Source: an uncultured Holophagaceae bacterium (lineage in GTDB: Bacteria > Acidobacteriota > Holophagae > Holophagales > Holophagaceae). From it: 64,000 bases of DNA. The translations under genes were made by a program, and so were the position numbers. Shown here one piece after another: positions 6,777-15,067 of this stretch. Each line of letters opens with the position of its first letter. Within the stretch, counting starts at the first letter, position 1. Below the pieces are notes generated by a model, which saw only the letters and a list, made by a program, of their open reading frames with translations, had not been told where the DNA came from and searched no databases. The stretch is from the NCBI GenBank assembly GCA_903913215.1, contig CAIWKE010000021.1, forward strand, positions 19,152 to 83,151. The letters are read 5' to 3'.

Positions 6777-9337
6777 GCCTTCTTCCGGGAGTAGGGCGTG
6801 CCGGACAAGGGAAGGCTCGTGCGGAAGACCCCATCGCGCAGGAAGTAGGCGCCGGCGGCGGCTGGGGCTGTGGGGATGGCGACGATCTCCCCGATGCCCT
6901 TGGCGCCGAAGGCCAGGGGGTCAAGGTTCTTCTCGATGATGATGGATTCGATGGGGGGCACCTGGGCGGCCTTGAAGAGGCCCAGGGTGCCGTACTTCAC
7001 CATGGGCTCGCCCTCTTTGAGCGGGAAGTCCTCGGTCAGGGCATAGCCCAGGGCCATCACGACCCCACCTTCGATCTGCGCCTCCACCTGCGTGGGGTTG
7101 ATGGCCTTGCCCACGTCATGGGCGGCCACCACTCGCTCCAGGCGCCCGTTGGCGTCCAGGAGCACCACCTGGGTGGCGTAGGAGTACGCCACGTGGCTCA
7201 CGGGGTTCGGCTTGTCGGAGCCCATCGGATCAGTGATGCCGGAGTATTCGCGGTAGTATTCGCGACCTTCCAAGTCCTCCAGGCTGGCGGAGGCCAGATC
7301 CACCTTCAGGTCCAGGGCGGCCAACCGCGCGGCCTCTCCGTTGAACACAGTCTGGCGTGAGGCCGTGGTGGTGCCGCCGTTGGGCGAGGTGGAGGTGTCG
7401 GGCATGGCCACCTCGAGCTGGCCCCAGGAGAGGCCTGAGGCATTGGCCACGAACTGCAGGAGTACCGAGGCCAGGCCCTGGCCGATGCAGGCGGCGCTGG
7501 TGTAGATGATCGCCTTGCCGCCCTTCACACGGATGCGCACCCTGCCGACGTCCGAGAGGCCCACGCCGATGCCCGCGTTCTTCAAGGCACAGGCCACACC
7601 GGCGTCGGGGCGGGCCGCGCAGAGATCCTTCACGGCTAGCAGGGTCTCCTTGAGGGCGGTTCCTGGGTCGGCGAACTGGCCGTTGGGCAGCACATCGCCT
7701 GGTTCCACGGCATTCTGGAAGCGGATCTGCCAGGGACTGAGGCCCACTTCCTTGGCCAGCAGGTTGAGGCAGGATTCCATGGCGAAGCAGGACTGGGTGA
7801 CGCCGAAGCCCCGGAAGGCGCCCCCCGGCGGGTTGTTGGTATAGACCGCCGTGCCTAGGATGTCCACGTTGGCGATCTTGTAGGGACCGGCGGCGTGGGT
7901 GCAGGCCCGTTGCAGCACGGGGCCGCCCAGGGAGGCGTAGGCGCCGGTGTCCTCCAGAAGGCGGGCCCGCACGGCGGTGATGTTTCCTGCGGCGTCCGCG
8001 GCCACCGTGTATTCCATCTCAAAGGCGTGGCGCTTGGGGTGGACCCGGAGGCTCTCCTGGCGGCCCAGAGTCACCTTCACTGGGACGCCGGTGGCCCGGG
8101 CCAGAAGCGCCGCGTGGTGCTGGACGATGAGGTCCTCCTTGCCACCAAAGCCCCCGCCCACATAGGCGCTGACCACCTTGACCTGATCTGCGGCAACGCC
8201 CAGGACGCCAGTGATGCCCTTGTGGTCGTCATAGATGCTTTGCGTGCCGGTGTAGACAGTCAATGTCCCATCGGCTTCGGGCACTGCCAGGGCGCTTTCG
8301 GGCTCCATGAAAGCGTGCTCGGTTTCGGGCGTGTTGAAGGTGTGGTGGATGAGATGGACTGCCTCTGCAAAAGCCTGGTCTACATCGCCGCGCTTCAGAA
8401 CTGTCCTGGCCAGCAGGTTGCCCTTGGGGTGAAGTTGGGGCGCATCGTCCGCCAGGGCCAGGCGGGGGTCCACCAGTGGGGGGAGGACCTCGTATTCCAG
8501 GTGGATCCTGGCGACGGCGGCCTTGGCCTGGGCCCGGGTTTCCGCAGCTACCAGGGCGATGGCATCGCCCACGTAGCGGGTCTCCTCGCCGAGGGCGATC
8601 ATGGCCGGCCAGTCGTGGATGATGTGGCCCTGGTGGCGCTCACCGGGCACGTCCGCGGCGGTGAGGATGCGCTTCACGCCGGGCATGGCCGAGGCCTCCG
8701 AGGTGTCGATGCCCAGCACCTTCACTCGGGCCTTGGGCGCACGCAGCACGGCCCCGTGCAGCATGCCGGAACGCTTCATGTCGTCTACATAAATGCCCGT
8801 GCCCAGCACCTTGTCCCGCACGTCCGTGCGGCAGATGCGGGAGCCCACGGTCAGGGGCGTGTCAGAGCTGGCGGGGACCGGCAGTTCGTCGCGGAACATC
8901 CGGGCCGAGTCCAGCACGGCCTTCTCGATCTTCACATAGCCTGTGCAGCGGCACATGTTCTGGGCCAGGGCCTTGGTGATGTCTTCGGGCCCGGGATCCG
9001 GGTTGGCGTCCAGGAGGCCCTTGGTGCTGATGACCATACCCGGGATGCAGAAGCCGCACTGCACGGCGCCCGCATTGGCGAAGGACCAGGCATAGACCTC
9101 TTTCTCCCGTTCCGAGAGGCCCTCCAGGGTCACGACCCGCTTGCCTTCCAGCTTGGCCGTGTTGAAGAGGCAGGCCCGCGCGGGCTTGCCATCCACCAGC
9201 ACCATGCAGGCGCCACAGGCGCCCTCGGAGCAGCCGTTCTTGACGGAGGTGAGGTTCAGCTCATCGCGCAGGTAGTCCAGGAGGTTCATGTCCTGCGAGG
9301 TGACGAGTTCCCGGCCGTTGATCTGAAGCGTGGTCAT
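6773..9337 (-). CDS. Selenium-dependent xanthine dehydrogenase, fused 2Fe-2S and molybdenum-binding subunit
   Basis: An 854-residue fusion. The N-terminal ferredoxin-like domain carries Cys36, 41, 44 and 56 (NGCSEGACGAC), and the second 2Fe-2S domain has VQCGFC and MCRCTGYVK (about residues 95-135). Then come the hammerhead domain and the large Mo-binding domain with SAYVGGGFGGKED and, near the end, FGAKGIGE. No FAD domain is present. Architecture and length fit the selenium-dependent xanthine dehydrogenase family and resemble E. coli XdhD. There is no in-frame UGA; selenium in this class is a labile Mo ligand, not selenocysteine. The ATG is 72 bp after the binding-protein gene and heads the maturation operon. 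Confidence 0.93.
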   Translation of the reverse strand: MTTLQINGRELVTSQDMNLLDYLRDELNLTSVKNGCSEGACGACMVLVDGKPARACLFNTAKLEGKRVVTLEGLSEREKEVYAWSFANAGAVQCGFCIPGMVISTKGLLDANPDPGPEDITKALAQNMCRCTGYVKIEKAVLDSARMFRDELPVPASSDTPLTVGSRICRTDVRDKVLGTGIYVDDMKRSGMLHGAVLRAPKARVKVLGIDTSEASAMPGVKRILTAADVPGERHQGHIIHDWPAMIALGEETRYVGDAIALVAAETRAQAKAAVARIHLEYEVLPPLVDPRLALADDAPQLHPKGNLLARTVLKRGDVDQAFAEAVHLIHHTFNTPETEHAFMEPESALAVPEADGTLTVYTGTQSIYDDHKGITGVLGVAADQVKVVSAYVGGGFGGKEDLIVQHHAALLARATGVPVKVTLGRQESLRVHPKRHAFEMEYTVAADAAGNITAVRARLLEDTGAYASLGGPVLQRACTHAAGPYKIANVDILGTAVYTNNPPGGAFRGFGVTQSCFAMESCLNLLAKEVGLSPWQIRFQNAVEPGDVLPNGQFADPGTALKETLLAVKDLCAARPDAGVACALKNAGIGVGLSDVGRVRIRVKGGKAIIYTSAACIGQGLASVLLQFVANASGLSWGQLEVAMPDTSTSPNGGTTTASRQTVFNGEAARLAALDLKVDLASASLEDLEGREYYREYSGITDPMGSDKPNPVSHVAYSYATQVVLLDANGRLERVVAAHDVGKAINPTQVEAQIEGGVVMALGYALTEDFPLKEGEPMVKYGTLGLFKAAQVPPIESIIIEKNLDPLAFGAKGIGEIVAIPTAPAAAGAYFLRDGVFRTSLPLSGTPYSRKKA

Positions 9338-9372
9338 CCTCGGCGCCTTTCACACGTGCACTTCGTTGGGGC

Positions 9373-9396
9373 TCGGGGGGGCCGGAGCCCCCCCGA
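9373..9396. other. GC hairpin between transporter and dehydrogenase genes
   Basis: An inverted repeat TCGGGGGGG / CCCCCCCGA (9-bp stem, 6-nt loop CCGGAG) lies in the 72-bp gap between the binding-protein stop and the dehydrogenase start. There is no T-run on either strand, so it is not a classical terminator. It may protect the transporter mRNA end or set relative expression inside one long operon. Confidence 0.5.
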
Positions 9397-9409
9397 TGCC
9401 TGATTCCAG

Positions 9410-10501
9410 CTACTTCTTGGGAAGGGTGGATGCTACGCCCTGCACATAGTAATCCATGGCACCTAGTTCAGCGTCTGACATGTTCTTACCCTTTGCCACA
9501 CGCTCCTTGCCGTCCTGATCGACGACGGGGCCCGCGAAGGGGTGGGCCTTGCCGGTGGCGATATCGGCCTGGAGCTTTGTGACATAGGCCTTCACATCGG
9601 CGGGCACCGCAGCATTGATGGGCGCGAGCTTGATCATGCCGTCCTTGAAGCCGCCCCAGACATTGGTGGCCTTCCACTTGCCGTCCAGGATTTCCTTGAC
9701 GGTCTTGGTGTAGAAGTCGCCCCAGATGTGGGTGGTGCCACTGAGCTGGGCGGTGGGGCCGTACTTGGACATGTCGGAGTGGTAGGAGAAGGACCAGGTG
9801 CCCTTTTCCTTGTGCTTCTCCTCGGCGGCCTGGACCACGGCGGTGGAATCCGTGTGGTGGGTGATCATGTCGGCGCCCTGGGAGATGAGCGTCATGGCAG
9901 CCTCGCGCTCTTTGCCAGGATCGAACCAGGAGTTCACCCAGATGACGCGCACTTCGGCCTTGGGGTTGACGCTCTTCATGCCGCGCGTGAAGGCGTTGAT
10001 GCCCTGCATCACTTCGGGGATGGGGAAGGCGGCGACGTAACCCGCGATGTTGGTCTTGGTCATCTTGCCGGCGATGATGCCGTTCAGGTAGCGGCCTTCG
10101 TAGAAGCGGGCGTTGTAGATGCCCACGTTCTTGCCCTGCTTGTAGCCCGTGGCGTGGAAGAAGGTGACGTTGGGGAAGGCGCTGGCGACCTTGAGGGTCG
10201 GGTTCATGTAGCCAAAGGAGGTGGTGAAGATGATCTTGTTCCCGTCCTGGGCCAGCTGGCGGATGATGCGCTCCGCATCGGCGCCCTCGGGGACGTTCTC
10301 GATGAACTTGGTGGTCACGGCGCCCTTGAGGGCGGCTTCCATCTGCTTGCGGCCCTGGTCGTGCTGGAAGGTCCAGCCCGCGTCACCCACAGGGCTGACG
10401 TAGACGAAGCCGACCTTGGTGGGCTCCGCGGCGGATAAGAAAGTGGAGGCGAGCAGTGCCGCTCCACCCAGGGTGGTGAGGACAAATTTCCGGTGGTTCA
10501 T
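9410..10501 (-). CDS. BMP-family ABC transporter substrate-binding protein (nucleoside/purine type)
   Basis: A 363-residue periplasmic binding protein of the basic-membrane-protein (BMP/PnrA-like) family, which binds purine nucleosides or related ligands. A signal peptide (MNHRKFVLTTLGG...) ends near LSAAEPTK; there is no lipobox Cys, so it should be soluble in the periplasm. The BMP opening KVGFVYVSPVGDAGWTFQHD is clear. The start at 10499-10501 follows GGAGGTACCAAGA; an upstream in-frame ATG is less well placed. It is the last of four transporter genes and directly precedes the xanthine dehydrogenase operon, which makes a purine ligand likely. Confidence 0.93.
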   Translation of the reverse strand: MNHRKFVLTTLGGAALLASTFLSAAEPTKVGFVYVSPVGDAGWTFQHDQGRKQMEAALKGAVTTKFIENVPEGADAERIIRQLAQDGNKIIFTTSFGYMNPTLKVASAFPNVTFFHATGYKQGKNVGIYNARFYEGRYLNGIIAGKMTKTNIAGYVAAFPIPEVMQGINAFTRGMKSVNPKAEVRVIWVNSWFDPGKEREAAMTLISQGADMITHHTDSTAVVQAAEEKHKEKGTWSFSYHSDMSKYGPTAQLSGTTHIWGDFYTKTVKEILDGKWKATNVWGGFKDGMIKLAPINAAVPADVKAYVTKLQADIATGKAHPFAGPVVDQDGKERVAKGKNMSDAELGAMDYYVQGVASTLPKK

Positions 10502-10562
10502 TCTTGGTACCTCCATGGTGGTGAAAAGGGATCCGCCCTGGGGCGGGGGGGAGAGCTGGGGG

Positions 10563-11495
10563 TCAGGCGTCGGGCAGGAAGGGCTGGCCGAGTGAGGCGG
10601 GGGAGTTCAGCCGGATGGTACTGCGATTCCGGGAGATCAGGACCAGCACCAAGATGGTAGCCACATAGGGAAGGGAGGACAGGAACTGCGCTGGAATACT
10701 GATCTTGGCGCCAGATCCCTGTACGAACATCTGAGTGATCATGCAGCCGCCGAAGAGGTAGGCGCCAATCATGACCCGGCCGGGCCTCCAGGTGGCGAAG
10801 ACCACCAGCGAGAGGGCGATCCAGCCCCGGCCTGCCACCATGCCCTCCACCCACATGGGCGTGTAGAACACGGAGAGGAAGGCGCCGCCAATGCCGGCCA
10901 TGGCGCCCCCGAAGAGCACGGCCTGGTAGCGGATCTTCACCACGCCGTAACCGATGGAGTGCGCGGAGACCGGGGACTCGCCCACAGCCCGCAGGATGAG
11001 GCCCGCCTTGCTGCGGTAGAGGAACCAGGCCACAGCCAGAATGAGGAACCAGGAGAAGTAGACCAGGCCCTGCTGCTCGAAGAGGGCGGGTCCCAGCACG
11101 GGGATTTTGGAGAGTAACGGGATGCGGACGGGATTCACGCTGGCCAGGGCGATGGACTCATAGGGCTTGCCGATGAAGGCCGAGAGGCCCACGCCGAAGA
11201 TGGAGAGGGCCAGACCCGAGGCCACCTGGTTGGCCATGAGGGTCAGGGCCGAGATGCCGAAGAGCAGGGACATGAGCATGCCTGCGGTCATACCCGCGAG
11301 GATGCCCAGCATGGGGCTGCCCGAGTGGTGCGTCACGGCGAAGGCCACCACGGCACCCACGGACATGATGCCCTCGGCGCCCAGGTTGAGGACGCCGGAC
11401 TTCTCCGTCACCAGTTCGCCCAGCGCGACGATGATCAAAGGGGTTCCGGCCACCACGGTGGCGAAGATGATCGAGCTTATGAAGGTCAGTCCCAT
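10563..11495 (-). CDS. BMP-type nucleoside ABC transporter permease (second permease)
   Basis: A 310-residue inner-membrane permease of the branched-chain/BPL_transp_2 fold with about eight hydrophobic segments, like B. subtilis YufQ/NupQ. The signature LNLGAEGIMSVGAVVAF lies near residue 35. It follows the first permease by 9 bp and precedes the binding-protein gene by 61 bp. The substrate should be the same purine nucleoside or base; this is inference from the cluster. Confidence 0.92.
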   Translation of the reverse strand: MGLTFISSIIFATVVAGTPLIIVALGELVTEKSGVLNLGAEGIMSVGAVVAFAVTHHSGSPMLGILAGMTAGMLMSLLFGISALTLMANQVASGLALSIFGVGLSAFIGKPYESIALASVNPVRIPLLSKIPVLGPALFEQQGLVYFSWFLILAVAWFLYRSKAGLILRAVGESPVSAHSIGYGVVKIRYQAVLFGGAMAGIGGAFLSVFYTPMWVEGMVAGRGWIALSLVVFATWRPGRVMIGAYLFGGCMITQMFVQGSGAKISIPAQFLSSLPYVATILVLVLISRNRSTIRLNSPASLGQPFLPDA

Positions 11496-11504
11496 GGCCG
11501 GCCC

Positions 11505-12572
11505 CTACTTCCTGCGCCGGATGAACCGGGGGCGGAAATTGATGAAGACATCTGAGCCCAGCAGGAAGAACAGCAGCATCCCCTGGAACACCTTCGAGAT
11601 GGAGGAGGGCAGGGCCAGGTACTGCTGGGCCTGCTCGCCGCCCATGTAGAGCAGGGCCATGAGCAGGCTGGAGAAGAAGATGCCGATGGGATTCAGGCGG
11701 CCCACGAAGGCCACGATCATGGCGGCAAAGCCATAGCCGGGGCTGATGTGCTCGGTGATCTGGCCGACGGGGCCTGAGACCTCGGCGATGCCTGCAATGC
11801 CCGCCATGGCGCCGCCAGCCAGCATGCCGATCCAAACGGAGCGCTTGGCGGAGAAGCCCGCGTATCTGCCCGCATGCTCGGCCTGGCCCGCCACCTTCAT
11901 CTGGTAGCCCATGAAGCTCTTGTTCATGAAGATCCAGCCCACCAGCAGGGCGCCGATGGCCAGAAGCAGGGCGGCGTTCACTCGGGTGCCCGTGAGCAGG
12001 ATGGGCAGGGTGGCCTCGGGGCTCAGGAGCTTAGTCTGGGGGAAATTGAAGCCGTCCGGGTCCATCCAGGGGCCGTGGACCAGCCAGGAAACCACCAACT
12101 CGGCCACGTAGACCAGCATGAGGCTGGTGAGAATCTCGTTGGCATTGAAGCGGGTTCTAAGGAATGCGGGGATGGCTGCCCAGGCCATGCCGCCAAGGGC
12201 CCCAGCCACCACCATGGCGGGGAGGAGGATGGCGCTGCTCGTGTGCTCGAAGTGGAGGGCGATGCCGCCGCCCACCAGGGCCCCGATGAGCAGCTGGCCC
12301 TCGGCGCCAATGTTCCAGACGTTGGCTTTGAAGCCCACGGAGAGGCCCACGGCGCAGAGCATGAGGGGCGTGGCCTTGAGGAAGAGCTCGGCGATGCCGT
12401 AGGAGTCCTTGAGGGGGTTCAGGAAGAAGACCTTGAAGCCTTCCACGGGGCTCTTGCCCAGTACCACGAAGAGCAGCAGGCCGCTGAGGAACATCAGAGC
12501 CACCGCCAGGATCGGCGAAACATAGCTCATGGTCTTGGAGGGCTCGGGCCTCTGCTCGAATTTAAGCCACAT
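11505..12572 (-). CDS. BMP-type nucleoside ABC transporter permease (first permease)
   Basis: A 355-residue membrane permease like B. subtilis YufP/NupP, with the family motif WNIGAEGQLLIGALVGGG and multiple hydrophobic helices. The ATG at 12570-12572 (MWLKFEQRPEPS) lies within the last codons of the ATPase gene (11-bp overlap) with GGAGAGGCG upstream; longer in-frame starts are buried further inside that gene. Together with the second permease it forms the membrane channel. Confidence 0.92.
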   Translation of the reverse strand: MWLKFEQRPEPSKTMSYVSPILAVALMFLSGLLLFVVLGKSPVEGFKVFFLNPLKDSYGIAELFLKATPLMLCAVGLSVGFKANVWNIGAEGQLLIGALVGGGIALHFEHTSSAILLPAMVVAGALGGMAWAAIPAFLRTRFNANEILTSLMLVYVAELVVSWLVHGPWMDPDGFNFPQTKLLSPEATLPILLTGTRVNAALLLAIGALLVGWIFMNKSFMGYQMKVAGQAEHAGRYAGFSAKRSVWIGMLAGGAMAGIAGIAEVSGPVGQITEHISPGYGFAAMIVAFVGRLNPIGIFFSSLLMALLYMGGEQAQQYLALPSSISKVFQGMLLFFLLGSDVFINFRPRFIRRRK

Positions 12573-14118
12573 GGGGCGCCTCTCCAGACTTCTCGGCATC
12601 CGGCCACATGCCACTCATCCAGATGCCGATCTCCTCGACGCCGGTTTCGGTGGTGGCCTTGCTCGGGGACAGAGTGCCCTTGGCGATGACCACCAGGCGG
12701 TCACAGATCTCAAAGAGCTCTTCCAGTTCCTCGGAGATCACCAGCACCGCGGTGCCGGATTCCCGCAGGTCCAGCAGGGATTGGCGGATGAAGGAGGAGG
12801 CCCCCACATCCACGCCCCAGGTGGGCTGGGCCAGGACCAGGACCTTGGGATCCTGCATGATCTCGCGGCCCACGATGAATTTCTGGAGGTTGCCGCCTGA
12901 GAGGGACTTGGCCTCGGAGTTGGCGCCGCCGCAGCGGACATCGAAGCGCTTGATGCAGTCCTCGGCAAAACGCTTGGCCACACCAAAGCGGATCAGTCCG
13001 CCCAGCAGCATGCCCTTGCGGTAGGCCGTGAGCAGGATGTTTTCCGTGAGGGTGAGGCGCGGCACGGCGCCGCGGCCCAGGCGTTCCTCGGGCACGAAGC
13101 ACATGCCCAGGGCCCGCCGCTTGCCCGGATTCAGGTGGCCCACCTGGATTCCGCACATCTCAATGACCCGGTTATCGGCCAGGGGCTCCTCGCCGGAGAT
13201 GGCCTTGAGCAGCTCCTGCTGGCCATTGCCGGAGACCCCGGCGATGCCCACGATTTCGCCGCTGCGGACTTCCAGGTTGATGTTTTTGAGGGTGGTGCCG
13301 AAGGGATCCTCCGTGGGCTGGCAGAGGTTCACGATGCGCAGGCGCACCTCACCCTCGTGGCCGGTCTCGCCGTGGCTGTAGGCAGGCAGATCCTCGCCGA
13401 TCATCATGCGGGCCATGGTCTTGGGGGATTCCTGGGAGGGCGTGCAGCTGCCCGTGACCTTGCCGTTCCGCAGCACTGTGGCGGTGTGGCAGAGCTCCTG
13501 GATCTCGTCCAGCTTGTGGCTGATGTAGAGGATGCTCACGCCCTCGGAGGCCAACTGGCGCAGGGTCTCGAAGAGCTTGCGGACGGCCTGGGGGGTCAGC
13601 ACTGAGGTGGGCTCGTCCAGGATGAGAAGCCGGGGGTTCTGCAGCAGGCAGCGGATGATCTCTACTCGCTGGCGCTCGCCGACGGAGAGGGCATGCACCA
13701 TGCGCCGGGGATCCACAGGCAGGCCATAGCGCTGGGAGACCTCCTCGATGCGCAGGGAGAGGGCTGCCAGGTCGAACTCGCCGGGGATGGCCAGGGCCAC
13801 GTTCTGCACCACGGAGAGGGTTTCGAAGAGCGAGAAGTGCTGGAACACCATGCCGATGCCCAGTTCCCGAGCCTGAGCAGGATTGGGGATGGTCACGGAT
13901 TGGCCCTCCCAGATGAGCTCGCCTTCGTCGGGGCGGATAACGCCGTAGATCACCTTCATGAGCGTGGACTTGCCGGCCCCGTTCTCGCCAAGCACGGCGT
14001 GGATCTCGCCGGGCATGACCGTGAGGTCGATGCCATCGTTGGCCACGATGGCGGGATAAACCTTGCGGATTCCCCTGATGGCGAGTCTGGGCGTATCGGA
14101 GCTGGGGGTTTGCATCAT
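12562..14118 (-). CDS. BMP-type nucleoside ABC transporter ATP-binding protein
   Basis: A 518-residue ATPase with two ABC domains, like YufO/NupO and RbsA. First half: Walker A GENGAGKST, signature LSVGERQRV, Walker B LLILDEPTS. Second half: divergent Walker A GVSGNGQQEL, signature LSGGNLQKF and AQPTWGVD in place of a full Walker B, as is usual for this group. The start is taken at the ATG pair 14113-14118 (MMQTPSSD) because the further upstream reading is proline-rich leader sequence. It is the first gene of the leftward transporter operon, with a long leader and a near-consensus promoter upstream. Confidence 0.92.
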   Translation of the reverse strand: MMQTPSSDTPRLAIRGIRKVYPAIVANDGIDLTVMPGEIHAVLGENGAGKSTLMKVIYGVIRPDEGELIWEGQSVTIPNPAQARELGIGMVFQHFSLFETLSVVQNVALAIPGEFDLAALSLRIEEVSQRYGLPVDPRRMVHALSVGERQRVEIIRCLLQNPRLLILDEPTSVLTPQAVRKLFETLRQLASEGVSILYISHKLDEIQELCHTATVLRNGKVTGSCTPSQESPKTMARMMIGEDLPAYSHGETGHEGEVRLRIVNLCQPTEDPFGTTLKNINLEVRSGEIVGIAGVSGNGQQELLKAISGEEPLADNRVIEMCGIQVGHLNPGKRRALGMCFVPEERLGRGAVPRLTLTENILLTAYRKGMLLGGLIRFGVAKRFAEDCIKRFDVRCGGANSEAKSLSGGNLQKFIVGREIMQDPKVLVLAQPTWGVDVGASSFIRQSLLDLRESGTAVLVISEELEELFEICDRLVVIAKGTLSPSKATTETGVEEIGIWMSGMWPDAEKSGEAPHVA

Positions 14119-14229
14119 GCTTTCCCGGTTGAAGCGGCAGGGGGAGGGACATCCTGGCGGGACTGCGTCCAGGGCGGTCCCAGACCATGGTGCCTGGGTT
14201 CGGGGCCTGGGCTTGGAGACCCCGATCAC

Positions 14230-14250
14230 GAACCAGAAAAAAACTGGTTC
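14230..14250 (-). promoter_or_regulatory. Hairpin in the transporter mRNA leader
   Basis: Perfect inverted repeat GAACCAG-N7-CTGGTTC with an all-A (plus strand) loop, which is a poly-U loop in the leftward transcript. A second stem lies nearby, GGGACTGC paired to GCGGTCCC around 14159-14181. Together they make the leader look folded. A regulatory role is inference. Confidence 0.4.
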
Positions 14251-14309
14251 AGGGGCGGGACTCCGGTGACGCGGGGGTGGGAAAGAAAGGGAATGCTGGA
14301 ACGGCACCG

Positions 14310-14337
14310 ATTATAATTTTTTATTCAGATAAGTCAA
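14310..14337 (-). promoter_or_regulatory. Sigma-70-type promoter for the nucleoside transporter operon
   Basis: On the minus strand TTGACT (14332-14337) and TATAAT (14310-14315) are separated by 16 bp, a near-consensus vegetative promoter. Transcription would start near 14303, giving a leader of about 185 nt before the ATPase start. Confidence 0.65.
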
Positions 14338-14438
14338 AAATTTTCATGCGGTTCGGCCATAAAAGATCTCAAGGATAGATATCGAATAAGGTTAATTGAC
14401 TGAATAGGAAACGGATGATCCTGATTTTTACATCCGGT

Positions 14439-14467
14439 TTGGGTTTGGCGGCCACTCTGGCTAGAAT
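14439..14467 (+). promoter_or_regulatory. Candidate promoter for guaD
   Basis: TTGGGT (14439-14444), a 17-bp spacer and TAGAAT (14462-14467) precede guaD by about 115 bp. TAGAAT as a -10 hexamer recurs upstream of the CBS gene (18282) and the lipoprotein gene (57469). Confidence 0.45.
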
Positions 14468-14583
14468 CCCATCGCCGGGGTGGCCTTGCTGTCCACCTCC
14501 GCGAACGACGGCAGGGAAGTCCCTGCGCCTGCGGCGGGGTGCCGACTCGACGGGCCCGCGCCCGTACCCACCAAGGAATTCCC

Positions 14584-15066
14584 ATGAATCCGGACCTGGA
14601 TCCCAGCGTTTTCATGCGCCGTGCTATCGAGCTGTCCCGCAGCCACATGGAGGCCGGGGAGGGCGGACCCTTCGGAGCGGTGGTGGTGAAGGACGGCACG
14701 GTTGTGGCCGAGGGCTGGAACCGCGTCACCTCCAGCCACGATCCTACGGCCCACGCCGAGGTCACGGCCATCCGGGAGGCCTGCGCCCGTTTGGGCACCT
14801 TCGAACTGCGGGGCTGTGAGATCTACACCAGCTGTGAGCCCTGCCCCATGTGCCTGTCCGCCATCTACTGGGCCCGCCTGGACCGCATCTGGTACGCCAA
14901 CGGCCAGGCCGACGCCGCAGCCATCCAGTTCGACGATGCCTGGCTCTACCGCGAGGTGGCCCTGCCCCTGGGGGAGCGGAGCCTGCCCCTGACTCAGCTC
15001 CTGCGGGATGAGGCGCTGACCGTCTTCAAGGCCTGGGATGCCAAGGTGGACAAGATCCGTTATTAG
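14584..15066 (+). CDS. guaD: Guanine deaminase, cytidine-deaminase fold
   Basis: A 160-residue zinc deaminase converting guanine to xanthine, the substrate of the neighbouring dehydrogenases. The zinc motifs are DPTAHAEVTAIR (His and catalytic Glu) and SCEPCPMCLSAIYWAR (two Cys). Length, the AIYWAR segment and a C-terminal tail ending in Tyr match B. subtilis GuaD and not tRNA adenosine deaminase TadA. The ATG at 14584 has AAGGAA upstream. It converges with the 8-oxoguanine deaminase gene, whose stop is 1 bp away. Confidence 0.9.
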   Translation: MNPDLDPSVFMRRAIELSRSHMEAGEGGPFGAVVVKDGTVVAEGWNRVTSSHDPTAHAEVTAIREACARLGTFELRGCEIYTSCEPCPMCLSAIYWARLDRIWYANGQADAAAIQFDDAWLYREVALPLGERSLPLTQLLRDEALTVFKAWDAKVDKIRY

Positions 15067-15067
15067 C

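Larger units (their letters stand above)
14119..14583. other. Divergent control region between nucleoside transporter and guaD
   Basis: A 465-bp gene-free stretch. The left half (14119-14303) would be a roughly 185-nt structured leader of the transporter mRNA. The middle (about 14300-14430) is strikingly AT-rich for this genome and holds the leftward promoter. The right part holds a rightward promoter for guaD. I found no match to a purine riboswitch core by eye. Confidence 0.6.

Noticed and set aside
6773..9337. In-frame UGA selenocysteine in the Se-dependent xanthine dehydrogenase
   Set aside because: The frame is open from start to stop with no internal UGA; the selenium in this family is a cofactor ligand.
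10515..10560. Small GC hairpin between binding protein and permease genes
   Set aside because: A stem of about 5-6 bp with a tiny loop is expected by chance in such GC-rich sequence.
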